64,000 nucleotides of DNA from Gemmatimonadales bacterium (GTDB taxonomy: Bacteria > Gemmatimonadota > Gemmatimonadetes > Gemmatimonadales > GWC2-71-9), in NCBI GenBank assembly GCA_019637315.1, contig JAHBVU010000016.1, positions 1 to 64,000 of the forward strand. Reading direction: 5' to 3'. Numbering within the stretch: the first letter of the stretch is position 1; each line of letters begins with the position of its first letter. Shown here piece by piece: positions 1 to 8,780 of the stretch. Made by a program: the position numbers and the translations under genes. Under the pieces are notes generated by a model, which saw only the letters and a program-made list of their open reading frames with translations, made no database searches and was not told the origin of the DNA.

Positions 1-1259
1 GCCGGCGACCCTGACACAGCGGCGTCATGTCGGTGAATGATCTGCGCACCAACCCGATTCCCCGACCCTACGTTCTGGCTGAACCTCGCCAATGCGAAGT
101 GCGAGGGACCGCTCCGGTCCGTTCCAGCCTGACGCATCAGGAGCCCGCCGGCGCCGCGACGGCCAGAGCGGTGCACCAGCCGGATCCCCCCATCGATCGG
201 GATCGGAAGCCCTGCCTCGTCCAAGCCGATGCGGCGCGAGTAGAACGGCCGAAGATTGCCGCTCTCTCGCCCCGTCTCGAACAGGCCGGCACCTTCGAGA
301 AAGAACTGGCGGCGTTCGGGAAACAGCGTCGAGAATCGACTGAGATTTACGACCTGCCGGTCGACATCGGCCTCGGCAAAGTCCGTGTTAACCGTAAGAT
401 CGACCACCGTGTTCGGTGTGACCGCCCATTTGAGGTCGCCACCAAGCTCGGGGTCGGTGGCGTCGACCGCACCACTCGGCAGCTGGGTACGACGGTAACG
501 ACCTGTGGCGTATGGCTGCAGCCGAATGTTGCGAGAAGGTGGCGGCGGTTCGAGCCCCTCGAGCCGGCCGGCATACTCCATTCGCATGTTCGTTGCTGCC
601 CGCGGCCAGGGAGACCACCCGGACTGTTCGTTGATCCGACGGGCGATCCGAACAAAGTTGACCCCCCAGGCATTCGCCTGCGGTCGGTAGCGCAGCGTCG
701 ACCAGGGAATCGCGAACTCCGCCGTCCAGCCGGAATCGCTCACCTCGGTTCTGACGCGCCACGACGCCGACCAGTCGCGGTCAAACAAGTTGTCGTCGAA
801 GGCGAGCAAATCGCGCTGCACCCCGTGCGGGTTGGTCTGAAACCCAACCGCGTTACGCCGATCGAGAAACGGGTCGAGCGTGATTCCGAACAGGTCGTTC
901 GAGAAGAAGTCGAAATCGCGATCGAGGCTGACGACCCGCACCCCCGCACGACCCATCGAATCGCGCGCAGTCGCGCCGACATAGAGGTATCGGTCGTCAA
1001 ACAGAATCCGCACCTCAGTATCGAGGCTGGCCGGCGCACCGTGCGCCGGGTCGACCTGACGAAAGCCCGACACCGGGCTGGCAAGGTGCCAGGCCGCATC
1101 GTCCAAGCGACCATCGACCCGAATCGGAGTAGTCGCCCGCTCCGCACGAATGGTCATGGCTGCAGCCGAATCCGCACTCTGCGCCGCCGCAGCCCGACTG
1201 CCCGTCACCAGCAACCCGACAGCCAGCACCCCCACCCCGCACCGCGACCGCACGATCAT
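1..1259 (-). CDS. DUF5916 / CBM9-like outer-membrane protein, C-terminus beyond left edge
   Basis: The reading frame opens at an ATG (1259-1257) and stays open to the window edge, giving about 419 residues. A signal peptide (MIVRSRCGVGVLAVGLLVTG, then AAAAQS) is followed by a CBM9-like beta-sandwich region (PIRVDGRLDDAAW, TEVRILFDDRYLYVGA, DLFGITLDPFLDRRNA). After that comes the DUF5916 segment that normally runs into an outer-membrane beta-barrel (NTDFAEADVD, LFPERRQFFLEGAGLF). The start codon overlaps the stop of the preceding permease as ATGA, so it is the last visible gene of the ABC operon. Family membership is clear to me from the motif series. The function of DUF5916 proteins is not established; an outer-membrane partner of the exporter is inference from coupling. 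The missing C-terminus prevents checking the barrel. Confidence 0.85.
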   Translation of the reverse strand, partial: MIVRSRCGVGVLAVGLLVTGSRAAAAQSADSAAAMTIRAERATTPIRVDGRLDDAAWHLASPVSGFRQVDPAHGAPASLDTEVRILFDDRYLYVGATARDSMGRAGVRVVSLDRDFDFFSNDLFGITLDPFLDRRNAVGFQTNPHGVQRDLLAFDDNLFDRDWSASWRVRTEVSDSGWTAEFAIPWSTLRYRPQANAWGVNFVRIARRINEQSGWSPWPRAATNMRMEYAGRLEGLEPPPPSRNIRLQPYATGRYRRTQLPSGAVDATDPELGGDLKWAVTPNTVVDLTVNTDFAEADVDRQVVNLSRFSTLFPERRQFFLEGAGLFETGRESGNLRPFYSRRIGLDEAGLPIPIDGGIRLVHRSGRRGAGGLLMRQAGTDRSGPSHFALARFSQNVGSGNRVGAQIIHRHDAAVSGSP

Positions 1260-2698
1260 CCCGCGACCTGATATCGCCTGAGTCGCGGCGCGGCATACAG
1301 CGCGAGCAGCACCGTCGGCAGAAGCAGGACGAGGAGCGCGACCCCCACTCGACCGAGAACGGCACTGTGGGATTCCTCCGTGTACGCAAAGCGCGGAATC
1401 GCCGGATAGATCGATGCATCCAGCCACTCACGCCGGAAGGCCCGCGGAATGAAGAACTCCTGCCACGTCTCGTGGTAGCTCGCCACCTGATCCCGCCAGT
1501 GCCGATACCGGGCCGGGCCGGTGCCGGCCAGGTCGGCAAGGGCAAAGGACGCCACCAGGGCCGGACTCGCAAGCTGGTACCGAGCGGCAAGCGCATGCTG
1601 CCGCCCGAGTTGCTCGTCGAATCGATCGGCCAGGGGCGCCAGCTGTCGGTCGACCTCCTCCTGAACAGCATAGGTGCGCGACATGAAATCGGCCGTCGTC
1701 ACCGTTCCCGTCGGAGCGAGGTCTGGGTGGTCCCCGTATACCTGCGCCAAGAGCTGCGCGCCCCGGGCACTCGCGTCGTTCGACGCGGTCCGCATCGCAC
1801 CGATCAGTTCGACCCGCGATGGCATCGGGTGCAGGGTGTTGACGAGGGTGCCTGCAACGGCGGGAACGACGACAACGAGCAGAAGCCAGACGCCGGCGAG
1901 AATGGTGGCGTTGGCCGCCGACGATCGCGGCACGGCATTAACGACGACGGACACCGCGAACCAGAACGCACCATACGCCGCGAGCACGAGAAACCAGAGC
2001 CCGAGTTTCGCGGGCGCCATGCCGGCCAGCGCACCAGTGAGTAGCAGGCCGAGCAGCGTCACGAGCATCGCCAGGCCGAGAATGAAGCCACCCCGGACCA
2101 CCACCTTGGCGCCAAGGTGCGAGGCCAGCGACACCGGCTGCGCCGCGATCATTCCAAGCGTTCCGCTCTCCCGCTCAGCGGCAAGGAGATTGAAGCCGAG
2201 CGCCAGGATGAATAGCGGAAAGAGATAGACGACGACGAAGGCGAGGTCGAAGCGTCCTTCGAGCAGGTTGGAAGGATTTTCGAGCTCCTGAGCGGCCGCC
2301 AGCGTCAACTTGCTCCGCATTGTGACGCGGAGGTACTGCGGCAGCAGGTCGGTCTGGCCGACCGCGAGCGGAGCCAGCGCCTGCGGGCGCAGGGTCGCAA
2401 ACTGAGCGCCATCGATATTGCCGACACTCGCGGGACTGCGGGGGTCGCGGCCAAAGGCAGCCGGCGGTGGCGCGTCGGCCGGAATCGAGTCGAGCGCACC
2501 AGCAAGCTGGGTCAGGCGGCGGTGGCTGTCCGTCTCCACGGAATCGAGCACCGTCCCCTGCGATCGAACCCAGCCCACCCCATTGCCCACCGCGTACAGG
2601 ATCAGCAGCCCAAAGATGATCGATACCAGCCAGACGGTCCGATCCGCCGTGAGCGATCGCCATTCATGGCGAACCATTCGCCCGAAGACGCCCTTCAT
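1256..2698 (-). CDS. ABC transporter permease, DUF3526/ABC-2 type (second of pair)
   Basis: 480 residues from the ATG at 2698, which overlaps the stop of the upstream permease as ATGA; a longer in-frame start at 2752 would lie deep in that gene and is less likely. The N-terminus (MKGVFGRMVRHEWRSLTADR) is cytosolic and is followed by a first membrane span. A large extracytoplasmic segment comes next, then a cluster of hydrophobic helices (FDLAFVVVYLFPLFILALGFN, ESGTLGMIAAQPVSL). This is the ABC-2 permease plan in which the loop beginning with ERESGT contacts the ATPase. A second extracytoplasmic region and a last TM helix near the C-terminus complete it. It very likely forms a heterodimer with the neighbouring permease and uses the ATPase at 4104-4808. 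Substrate unknown. Confidence 0.88.
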   Translation of the reverse strand: MKGVFGRMVRHEWRSLTADRTVWLVSIIFGLLILYAVGNGVGWVRSQGTVLDSVETDSHRRLTQLAGALDSIPADAPPPAAFGRDPRSPASVGNIDGAQFATLRPQALAPLAVGQTDLLPQYLRVTMRSKLTLAAAQELENPSNLLEGRFDLAFVVVYLFPLFILALGFNLLAAERESGTLGMIAAQPVSLASHLGAKVVVRGGFILGLAMLVTLLGLLLTGALAGMAPAKLGLWFLVLAAYGAFWFAVSVVVNAVPRSSAANATILAGVWLLLVVVVPAVAGTLVNTLHPMPSRVELIGAMRTASNDASARGAQLLAQVYGDHPDLAPTGTVTTADFMSRTYAVQEEVDRQLAPLADRFDEQLGRQHALAARYQLASPALVASFALADLAGTGPARYRHWRDQVASYHETWQEFFIPRAFRREWLDASIYPAIPRFAYTEESHSAVLGRVGVALLVLLLPTVLLALYAAPRLRRYQVAG

Positions 2699-4101
2699 AC
2701 CCGGACCCTCCGCGCGCCGACCAACGCGAGGCCGATTCCAAACACCAGCCACCCCCCGAGCGCCGCGAGGTCACGACCATGGTGCGCCAGCACGAAGCCG
2801 ATCTGAGGAGTCTGATAGTCGAAGGGCTCGACCGATGCCCAGAGCGCGTGGTCACCGGTATACTGGAACCCGGCCGCTTTGCCGTGCTCAGCGAGATCCT
2901 CGTTCATCACCCGAACGAGGTGGCGGCGGTACTGCTCAGCCGCCGCGGCAAACTCTCGATGGTGGTAGAAGTCGGTGCCGGCGAATCCCTGCGATAAGGC
3001 ACGCACCGCCACAAAGGGAAAGGCAAACCCGAAGGTGCTCCGCGCCCGATCCTGTCGGGTGTAGGTTGCCCACAGGCGGCCGTAGTTGCGATCGAAGACC
3101 GCGTCACTCCAGCGCTCGCTGGCATCGAGACTCATTCCAGCGAAGTTGACCGGAAGGTCCGCAATGCTGTCGACCCGATAGCGCGCCAACACCTCCCGCT
3201 GATACGCTTCCTGATACTCGGCATAGGTCCGGCCGGTCGAATCGGCGCGCTGCTCGGCAGCCAGCCTACGCTGGAACTCGAGCGCCGTCGGCGTCGGATG
3301 AAGCCGCCGTACGAGGTCCGTCGCTGCCCTCGGTGCCAGCAGGCTGTTGACCATCCAGAGACCGAGCAGCGTGATCAGCGCTGCCCGAGTTGTCGGCGCC
3401 CACGCCGACACCGCGAACGACAGGGTAATCCAGACGACGAAGTACCCGAGATACACGCCCGCCAGCAGGAGAAATCGGGTCCCGCTCCCCGCGCCATCCG
3501 TTCCGATCAGCAGGGCCGCGACGCCGATCAGCGTTGCCGGAACGAGCAACAGCATCAGCGCGGCACCCAAGCCGAGCATCTTGCCGATCGCCAGGTCGCG
3601 ACTCCGAGCGCCGACGCTCAAGAGCTGTCGTAAGGTCCCCTGCTCCCGCTCGCCGGCAATCGTGCCAGCCGCGAGCACCACGATCAGGAGCGGAACGAGT
3701 ACCTGCAACACGCCGGCCGCCGTCAGAGCCCCGAATCGCGAGAGAGCGGTTCCGTCGGCAGCCGGGCGGTGGGTGAAGTCGTTCTGAATGTGCGCCTCCA
3801 GGTACGCCAGCACACCCGCATACGGATCGATGCCGTCATCGACGAAGGCAAGCGGCGTCTTCGGCTTGAAAGCATAGACTCCGTAGTGTGCAGCCGAGTG
3901 TGGGTTTTTGGCCGGCTGATTGACCCAGTGCGACCGCGTCAGATCTGCCGCTGCTTTCCGCTCGGCCTGGGCAGACGATGCCGCCCGCCAGCCCACCGCC
4001 AGCGCAGCCAACAGGAGAATGAGCACAGTCGCTGCCGCCACACGGAAACGACCATCGCGAGCCATCTCACGGATCTCTTTCCTGACGATTGCTCCGATCA
4101 T
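2695..4101 (-). CDS. ABC transporter permease, DUF3526/ABC-2 type (first of pair)
   Basis: 468 residues, starting MIGAIVRKEIREMARDGRFR with a first TM helix at about residues 20-40. It has the same architecture as the next gene: one N-terminal span, a long extracytoplasmic domain, then a TM block containing IAGEREQGTLRQLLSVGARS, the conserved ABC-2 coupling segment. Two further periplasmic/TM segments end at GIGLALVGARRVRV. It lies 2 bases downstream of the ATPase stop and overlaps the following permease by ATGA, so the stoichiometry is probably controlled by translational coupling. The two permeases are diverged paralogues. Known DUF3526 permeases are annotated as exporters, but no substrate can be read from the sequence. 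Confidence 0.88.
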   Translation of the reverse strand: MIGAIVRKEIREMARDGRFRVAAATVLILLLAALAVGWRAASSAQAERKAAADLTRSHWVNQPAKNPHSAAHYGVYAFKPKTPLAFVDDGIDPYAGVLAYLEAHIQNDFTHRPAADGTALSRFGALTAAGVLQVLVPLLIVVLAAGTIAGEREQGTLRQLLSVGARSRDLAIGKMLGLGAALMLLLVPATLIGVAALLIGTDGAGSGTRFLLLAGVYLGYFVVWITLSFAVSAWAPTTRAALITLLGLWMVNSLLAPRAATDLVRRLHPTPTALEFQRRLAAEQRADSTGRTYAEYQEAYQREVLARYRVDSIADLPVNFAGMSLDASERWSDAVFDRNYGRLWATYTRQDRARSTFGFAFPFVAVRALSQGFAGTDFYHHREFAAAAEQYRRHLVRVMNEDLAEHGKAAGFQYTGDHALWASVEPFDYQTPQIGFVLAHHGRDLAALGGWLVFGIGLALVGARRVRV

Positions 4102-4103
4102 GG

Positions 4104-4808
4104 CTAGTCCCTCATGTGCTGGAGGTAGAGTTGCTCGAGGTCGGCGTGCCCGATCTCATTCGCAGCCACGGTGCTGACGAGCCGACCCTGTTTCATGATG
4201 CCCAGCCGATGACCCGACTCTTTCGCGCGGAAGAGATCGTGCGTTGCCATCAGGACCGCGACCCCCTGCCCGCTCAACAGGCCAAGCAGGGCCGAGAACT
4301 CGTTCGAGGCCTTGGGATCGAGCCCGCTGGTTGGCTCGTCGAGCAGCAGGGCCTTGGCCTTCTTGGCAATCGCGATGGCAATGCCGACCTTCTGCCGCAT
4401 GCCCTTCGAGTACCCCCCGACCCGCCGCCGGGCCGCGTCCTCGTCCAGCCCCACGTGCTGGAGGAAGTTGAGAAGTTCCGTCTCCGTGTATCCGGATTGT
4501 CCGCCAAGCACCGAGAAGTACTCGAGATTCTCGAGGCCGCTCAGGTGCCGATACAGGGTGACCTGCTCCGGGATGTAGGCCAGCATTCGTTTCGTCTCGA
4601 GGGGTCGTTCCGAGGCGACGACACCATCGATCCGCGCAACTCCGCCCGAAGGTTCGACGAAGTTGAGAAACAGATTGATGGTCGTCGTCTTACCGGCGCC
4701 GTTGGCACCTAGGAGGCAGAAGATCTCACCAGGGCGAACCGTCAGGTTCAACGGGTGGAGTGCCACGGTGCCGTTGTACGACTTCGTGAGATTGATCGCT
4801 TCGAGCAT
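4104..4808 (-). CDS. ABC transporter ATP-binding protein
   Basis: 234 residues from the ATG at 4808, chosen because a GGGGGGA ribosome-binding site sits about eight bases upstream and the protein then begins MLEAINLTKSYNGTVALH, the usual N-terminus. Walker A is GANGAGKTT, the signature loop is YSKGMRQK and Walker B is LLLDEPTSGLD, followed by the switch histidine in MATHD. The signature reads SKGMRQ, not the canonical LSGGQ; this variant is usual in ABC-2 type exporters. It provides the ATPase for the two permeases immediately downstream and is cytosolic at the inner membrane face. Length and motifs are complete, so the exporter should be functional. Confidence 0.95.
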   Translation of the reverse strand: MLEAINLTKSYNGTVALHPLNLTVRPGEIFCLLGANGAGKTTTINLFLNFVEPSGGVARIDGVVASERPLETKRMLAYIPEQVTLYRHLSGLENLEYFSVLGGQSGYTETELLNFLQHVGLDEDAARRRVGGYSKGMRQKVGIAIAIAKKAKALLLDEPTSGLDPKASNEFSALLGLLSGQGVAVLMATHDLFRAKESGHRLGIMKQGRLVSTVAANEIGHADLEQLYLQHMRD

Positions 4809-4913
4809 GCGGTTGTTCCCCCCGGGTAGACCGGTGGATAGCGGAGGACACGCCACGATGCGAACAACGGGGCGCTGCGGCAGCTGGCCGCAATCTGCTG
4901 ATGTGAAGAGGTG

Positions 4914-5207
4914 CTACAGAGTGGCGGGAGGACCGCGGGCAGGTGCAGCGAGCACACGGTACGAACGGCTGGACGTCGAACCCGTCAGCCCAACCTCAAA
5001 CCGCTGGACCATGCCCTCAGTGAAGGCGTAGGAAGATCCTGGTAGTGCAACGCCCAGCGCATGACCAGCGACGCACACCGCACAGTGGTGGCCGGTCGAC
5101 AGATCGTGAGCACGGTGCACAGATCCCGCAGTGGCCGACCAGCCGAACGCAACCAACAGGACGAGCCGAATCGCTAACGCGATTCGACGCAGCCTGGAGA
5201 GTCGCAT
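4914..5207 (-). CDS. Small exported protein with HHCAVC motif, first gene of the ABC cassette
   Basis: 97 residues if started at the ATG at 5207 (MRLSRLRRIALAIRL). The N-terminus is a basic stretch followed by a hydrophobic core (LVLLVAFGWSATAG), a likely signal peptide or single anchor. The exported part holds HDLSTGHHCAVCVAGH, a cluster of histidines around a CxxC that resembles the small DUF2946-like, metal-associated proteins. An alternative ATG at 5231 directly abuts a hairpin, and the longest frame would start inside the promoter, so I prefer 5207; no strong ribosome-binding site decides it. It lies 105 bases upstream of the ATPase on the same strand. A metal-related role is only suggested by the His/Cys cluster. 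Confidence 0.55.
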   Translation of the reverse strand: MRLSRLRRIALAIRLVLLVAFGWSATAGSVHRAHDLSTGHHCAVCVAGHALGVALPGSSYAFTEGMVQRFEVGLTGSTSSRSYRVLAAPARGPPATL

Positions 5208-5231
5208 CCGACGGTGGTACGCTGGAACCAT

Positions 5232-5247
5232 GAAGCAAGCCTGCTTC
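5232..5247. promoter_or_regulatory. Short inverted repeat in the 5' leader of the ABC cassette
   Basis: GAAGCA and TGCTTC form perfect 6-base arms around a 4-base loop. It lies between the predicted transcription start (about 5258) and the first gene. It could be an operator or an RNA hairpin; its position just in front of the ATG at 5231 argues against use of that start. Confidence 0.4.
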
Positions 5248-5265
5248 GAGAATGATATTGCGTTA

Positions 5266-5294
5266 TTGATACTGAAAAGAAAGGCCCGTGTCAA
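5266..5294 (-). promoter_or_regulatory. Sigma70-like promoter for the small protein/ABC/DUF5916 cassette
   Basis: Read on the minus strand, a perfect -35 box TTGACA (5294-5289) is separated by exactly 17 bases from TATCAA (5271-5266), predicting transcription start near 5258. The surrounding 5250-5282 stretch is strikingly A/T-rich for this genome and contains an imperfect dyad (TATCAAT...AATATCA) overlapping the -10. That layout suggests a repressor site. A Fur box was considered but matches only about 10 of 19 consensus bases. Confidence 0.65.
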
Positions 5295-5341
5295 TAGTGC
5301 GGGCGCGCAACCGCAGGTGGTGCCCTGTGGAGAGACGGGGA

Positions 5342-7333
5342 CTACCGAAGAGAAGTCACCGAATCCCGGGAGACCGGCTCGAGCACCATTTGTCCAGAGT
5401 CTGGATGTCGCCGGAGGAGATACACCCCACCGGTGCCGCCCGATCGGACCGCCGCAGCACTCCGCTCCTGCAGATCGCGCACGAAGGTGAGGTCAGGTCG
5501 ACGCGAGAGCAGCGCCGGCGGAAAGACGGCAAACCCCGCACGATCCTCGTTGAACCGCGCGATACACCGCGCCCCGTACTGCGCCCCGGGCAAGGCCCGC
5601 TCGGTCGTGTCCGGCGAAAGCGGCGACGCGATCAGACGCGCGGAGTCCGCCTGCAGCGGCGCCAGGCGCGCCAGCGCCACTGCTGGAGCGACCTGCGCCG
5701 CGTCGAGGTCCCGGATGACCCCGTCGAGTACGCAGGTATCGATGTTGCGATACAGCCGCTCCGCATCCGGACGGGATACGCCAAGCGCCCAGAGCCGAGC
5801 CAGAGTCTGCGCGCCCCAGCTCTCCCGAACGAGAATCGTGGCGTTGCTGACTCCGGCCGCCGCCGCCAGCGCATCCGGATTCCAGCGCATCGACTGCATC
5901 GCATGGCTGTGCTGCGTTGCCCGCACCGGTACCCCGGTCAGCCCGGCTAGAATCACCGCCAGGCCGAGACCGAACCCAACCCCTCGCACGGCGCGCCCCT
6001 GGCCGACCCACCCCTCGATCAGGCCAGGCAGCCGGGCGGTCCAGAGCGCCGCCACAGGGGCGAGGGTGGCCATGAAGCGCGGGCCGAGATAGAAACCGTC
6101 GAACCAGTAGGCAAAGTAGAGCACGAGAACCCCGCTCACTGCCGCGAGCAGATACCGGTCTGGCGACGCGAGCCGAGGCGCCAGCGCCAGCGCAACGAGC
6201 GCCGGCAACAGCGAGGGAATCGGAAACTCGAAGAGGTAGACGTTGAGTCGGTAGAGATAGACCGACAGCAGCTCGAACCCGCGCAGCACCGTATGGTCAG
6301 GACCCCACGGCGCCGGATGAAAGCCCAGCCCGACGTTCGGACCCCACATGAGCGCATACGCCGACCGAAACGGCGATCCGGTGGTCTCGAGCTGCACCCA
6401 GCCGGCCACGAGCAGCGGCACGAGCCCCGCCACAATGGCAACCCCGATACTGCGTACCAGGCGTCGGTCGGACCGCGCTTTGATCAGAAGCCAGATGCCG
6501 GCAGGTGCGCCCCAAGCCAGCGCATCAGCAGGACGCACGATCGCGGCAAAACCGAACGCAGCCCCTGCCAGCAAGCCCGGCATGACCCTGCCCGGCGCCG
6601 CCAGCATTCCAAAGAGACCGACCGCGCCGAACAGCACCGCCATCAGCACTGTCGTATGGTTCATGTGGGAGCCGGCGAGAAACGCCGGCATCGGCGCAAA
6701 GGCAAAGAGGAGGAGTGCGCCGGCGCGAACCGATGGCCGGGACTCGACCTGTCGCAGGAGCAGGCCCCAGGCCGTCACCGCCATACCACCCGCAATCGGT
6801 ACCGCCAGCCAGGGCGCCCGCACCAGCTCACCAAGCACGAGCCAGAGCGGTCCGCCCGGCGGAAAGTGCCCGAACCGACGGCCCTCGTGCTCGACGAGAT
6901 GCATGATGCTCGTCAGCGCGGCATCATCGGGCACCGGTAACCAGGTGCGCCCAGCGATGTACATGCGCGCCTGGTACGCCTGCACGACCTCATCGATATG
7001 GAGCGGCAGGCCATCGAACACGACGCGGGCGATCACCACATAAACGACCGTTGCCACAGCACCAACGCCCAGCAGGACCGGGGCCGAGACCGGATCGAGC
7101 TGCCGAAGGGCACGGCCCAGGGCCCCAGGGTTCCAGAGCCAGGGCAGGCGCTCCGACAGCATTGCGAGAACGATCCCACCGCCAACAACGATGGCCCCTC
7201 CGGACAGCCAACCGCCCGCAGTGTCGGCGTACCCGGCATTGGCCGGACCGCCCGACACGAGGTCGGCAATCGGGAGCAGGCTGGCCACCCCGATCAGCAC
7301 GACGACGACGCGCCGGATCGAGGCGGCAGACAT
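5342..7333 (-). CDS. Polytopic membrane glycosyltransferase, GT39/ArnT-like
   Basis: 663 residues from the ATG at 7333, whose A is shared with the stop of the preceding GT2 gene (TGATG); a GTG at 7336 is possible. About ten to twelve hydrophobic helices are visible. The first extracytoplasmic loop carries LPLHIDEVVQAYQARMY, the acidic motif that in GT-C enzymes (PMT/ArnT family) binds metal and the lipid-linked sugar donor. It is followed by HFPPGGPLW, another typical loop feature. A soluble C-terminal domain of about 180 residues follows the last helix. It probably transfers a sugar from a polyprenyl carrier on the periplasmic side, supplied by the upstream GT2 enzyme. The acceptor is unknown. 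Family call is by fold and motif only. Confidence 0.75.
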   Translation of the reverse strand: MSAASIRRVVVVLIGVASLLPIADLVSGGPANAGYADTAGGWLSGGAIVVGGGIVLAMLSERLPWLWNPGALGRALRQLDPVSAPVLLGVGAVATVVYVVIARVVFDGLPLHIDEVVQAYQARMYIAGRTWLPVPDDAALTSIMHLVEHEGRRFGHFPPGGPLWLVLGELVRAPWLAVPIAGGMAVTAWGLLLRQVESRPSVRAGALLLFAFAPMPAFLAGSHMNHTTVLMAVLFGAVGLFGMLAAPGRVMPGLLAGAAFGFAAIVRPADALAWGAPAGIWLLIKARSDRRLVRSIGVAIVAGLVPLLVAGWVQLETTGSPFRSAYALMWGPNVGLGFHPAPWGPDHTVLRGFELLSVYLYRLNVYLFEFPIPSLLPALVALALAPRLASPDRYLLAAVSGVLVLYFAYWFDGFYLGPRFMATLAPVAALWTARLPGLIEGWVGQGRAVRGVGFGLGLAVILAGLTGVPVRATQHSHAMQSMRWNPDALAAAAGVSNATILVRESWGAQTLARLWALGVSRPDAERLYRNIDTCVLDGVIRDLDAAQVAPAVALARLAPLQADSARLIASPLSPDTTERALPGAQYGARCIARFNEDRAGFAVFPPALLSRRPDLTFVRDLQERSAAAVRSGGTGGVYLLRRHPDSGQMVLEPVSRDSVTSLR

Positions 7334-8058
7334 CACGGCGTGTCCGCCGGCCGTTTTCTGGGAGGAAAGAGATTGAAGCGAACGATATGAAAGAAGGCGG
7401 CAACCCCGTCTTTCCAGCCGATCTTCTTGCCTTCTTCATAGGTGCGGCCGGAGTACGAGATCTGAATCTCCCAGATCCGCGCCTTGGCCTGTGCCAACCG
7501 CGCCGTGAGCTCCGGCTCGAACCCGAAGCGATCGGTCGTCAGGATCAACGACTTCATGATCGGCGCCCGCACCATCTTATAGCAGGTCTCCATGTCCGTA
7601 AGATTGAGATTCGTGAACATGTTGGAGACCAACGTGAGCAACTGGTTGCCGATCGAGTGCCAGAAGTACAAGACGCGCCGCTCGCCGCCCAGGAAGCGGG
7701 ACCCGAACACCGCATCCGCCTTTCCCTCCAGGATCGGGCTCAACAGTCGACCAAACTCGGCCGGGTCGTACTCGAGGTCGGCATCCTGGATCACAATGAC
7801 GTCGCCCGTCGCATGCTTGATGCCGGTGCGAATCGCGTAGCCCTTGCCACGGTTGACCGGCTGGTGCACCAGCACGTCGACCAACCCCTGCGCTTTGAGC
7901 TCATCGAGGATTTCGCTGCTGCCGTCGGTGGAGCGATCGTTGACGGCAATGATCTCCATCGGCAGGGGAATGGCGTGGAGTCGATCGATGATGATACGCA
8001 GCGTGGCCTTCTCGTTGTAGACCGGAACGATCACGCTGAGCTTCGGCAGTTCGTTCAT
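7333..8058 (-). CDS. GT2 family glycosyltransferase, polyprenyl-phosphate sugar transferase type
   Basis: 241 residues from the ATG at 8058, which overlaps the stop of the methyltransferase gene as ATGA; upstream in-frame codons would fall inside that gene. The GT-A fold is plain: [14 protein letters not shown] at the N-terminus, [13 protein letters not shown], the metal-binding DADLEYDP motif, [11 protein letters not shown] and a C-terminal basic stretch. There is no membrane helix, which matches the soluble dolichol/polyprenyl-phosphate mannose or glucose synthase subgroup. That subgroup makes polyprenyl-P-sugar, the donor used by GT-C enzymes such as the one encoded directly downstream. 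The coupling of the two genes supports that pathway; the sugar is not predictable. Confidence 0.88.
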   Translation of the reverse strand: MNELPKLSVIVPVYNEKATLRIIIDRLHAIPLPMEIIAVNDRSTDGSSEILDELKAQGLVDVLVHQPVNRGKGYAIRTGIKHATGDVIVIQDADLEYDPAEFGRLLSPILEGKADAVFGSRFLGGERRVLYFWHSIGNQLLTLVSNMFTNLNLTDMETCYKMVRAPIMKSLILTTDRFGFEPELTARLAQAKARIWEIQISYSGRTYEEGKKIGWKDGVAAFFHIVRFNLFPPRKRPADTP

Positions 8059-8780
8059 GCCGGACTCCCGATTGCAATCAATGACTGACCGAACGGAAGC
8101 GGCAGGTACCGCTCCAGCCGGAGCAACGGTACCAGCCGGTCGAAGCGCTCCAGCTGACCGAGCGGAATCCGACTCACCTTGCGGATCCGACCGTTGAACC
8201 ACCAGCCCGCCACCCCGACCCGATTCCACCACGCCATGTGGTCCACGCGAAAACCGGCCCGTCGAAAGACCTCGGCCAAACCTCGCTTGCCGTAGCGGCG
8301 GAAGTGCCCCAGCTCGCGATCCATCTCGCCGTATATGGCTTGGAGCGCAGGCACCAGGATGACGATCCGACCCCCGGGCACCAGCATGCCGCGCATAGTC
8401 TGGAGTGCGCCGATGTCGTCTTCGATGTGCTCGACGACGTTGAGCGCCACGATCGTGTCGAGTCGATCATCGCGAAAGCGTGCTGCCGCGTCGGGATCAG
8501 GCAGCATCAGCGAGTCGACCCGCACCTCCGGTCGGTCCGCAAACCTGGACGCCAACTGCTCGCGATACCACGGGTCCATGTCGGTCAGCACCAGGCGATC
8601 GACGCCGCGCTTGAGCATCTGCTCCGACATGTTCCCGATCCCCGAACCAACCTCGAGCACGCTCCGACCCAGGTACGGCGCAATCGCGTCGTACATCCAG
8701 GTGTTGTAGTTCGGAGCCGCCGCCATGATCTCGAGCGTCTCCGCACCGGCCTGGTCGCCGGGTGCAAGCCGCTCAGGCAC
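8055..8780 (-). CDS. Class I SAM-dependent methyltransferase
   Basis: 241 residues from a GTG at 8780 preceded by GAGGAG about ten bases upstream; this start lies within the last codons of the response regulator gene (8-base overlap). An ATG at 8798 is the alternative and would add six residues. The SAM-binding motif I is [13 protein letters not shown], the acidic residue after strand 2 is in VLTDMDPWY, and motif IV/V is [12 protein letters not shown] with [13 protein letters not shown] after it. This is the Methyltransf_11/23 fold. It sits between a two-component system and two glycosyltransferases, which suggests a methylated glycan or lipid intermediate as substrate. That substrate is inference; no specific acceptor domain is visible. 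Confidence 0.85.
   Translation of the reverse strand: MPERLAPGDQAGAETLEIMAAAPNYNTWMYDAIAPYLGRSVLEVGSGIGNMSEQMLKRGVDRLVLTDMDPWYREQLASRFADRPEVRVDSLMLPDPDAAARFRDDRLDTIVALNVVEHIEDDIGALQTMRGMLVPGGRIVILVPALQAIYGEMDRELGHFRRYGKRGLAEVFRRAGFRVDHMAWWNRVGVAGWWFNGRIRKVSRIPLGQLERFDRLVPLLRLERYLPLPFGQSLIAIGSPA

Noticed and set aside
27-1271. 414-codon plus-strand frame at the left edge
   Set aside because: The minus strand has an open frame with signal peptide and DUF5916 motifs that continues to the window edge; the plus frame is Arg/Pro-rich without domains.
5250-5275. Fur box at the ABC cassette promoter
   Set aside because: The best alignment to the 19-base consensus gives only about 10 matches, too few to call; kept only as an unspecified dyad.
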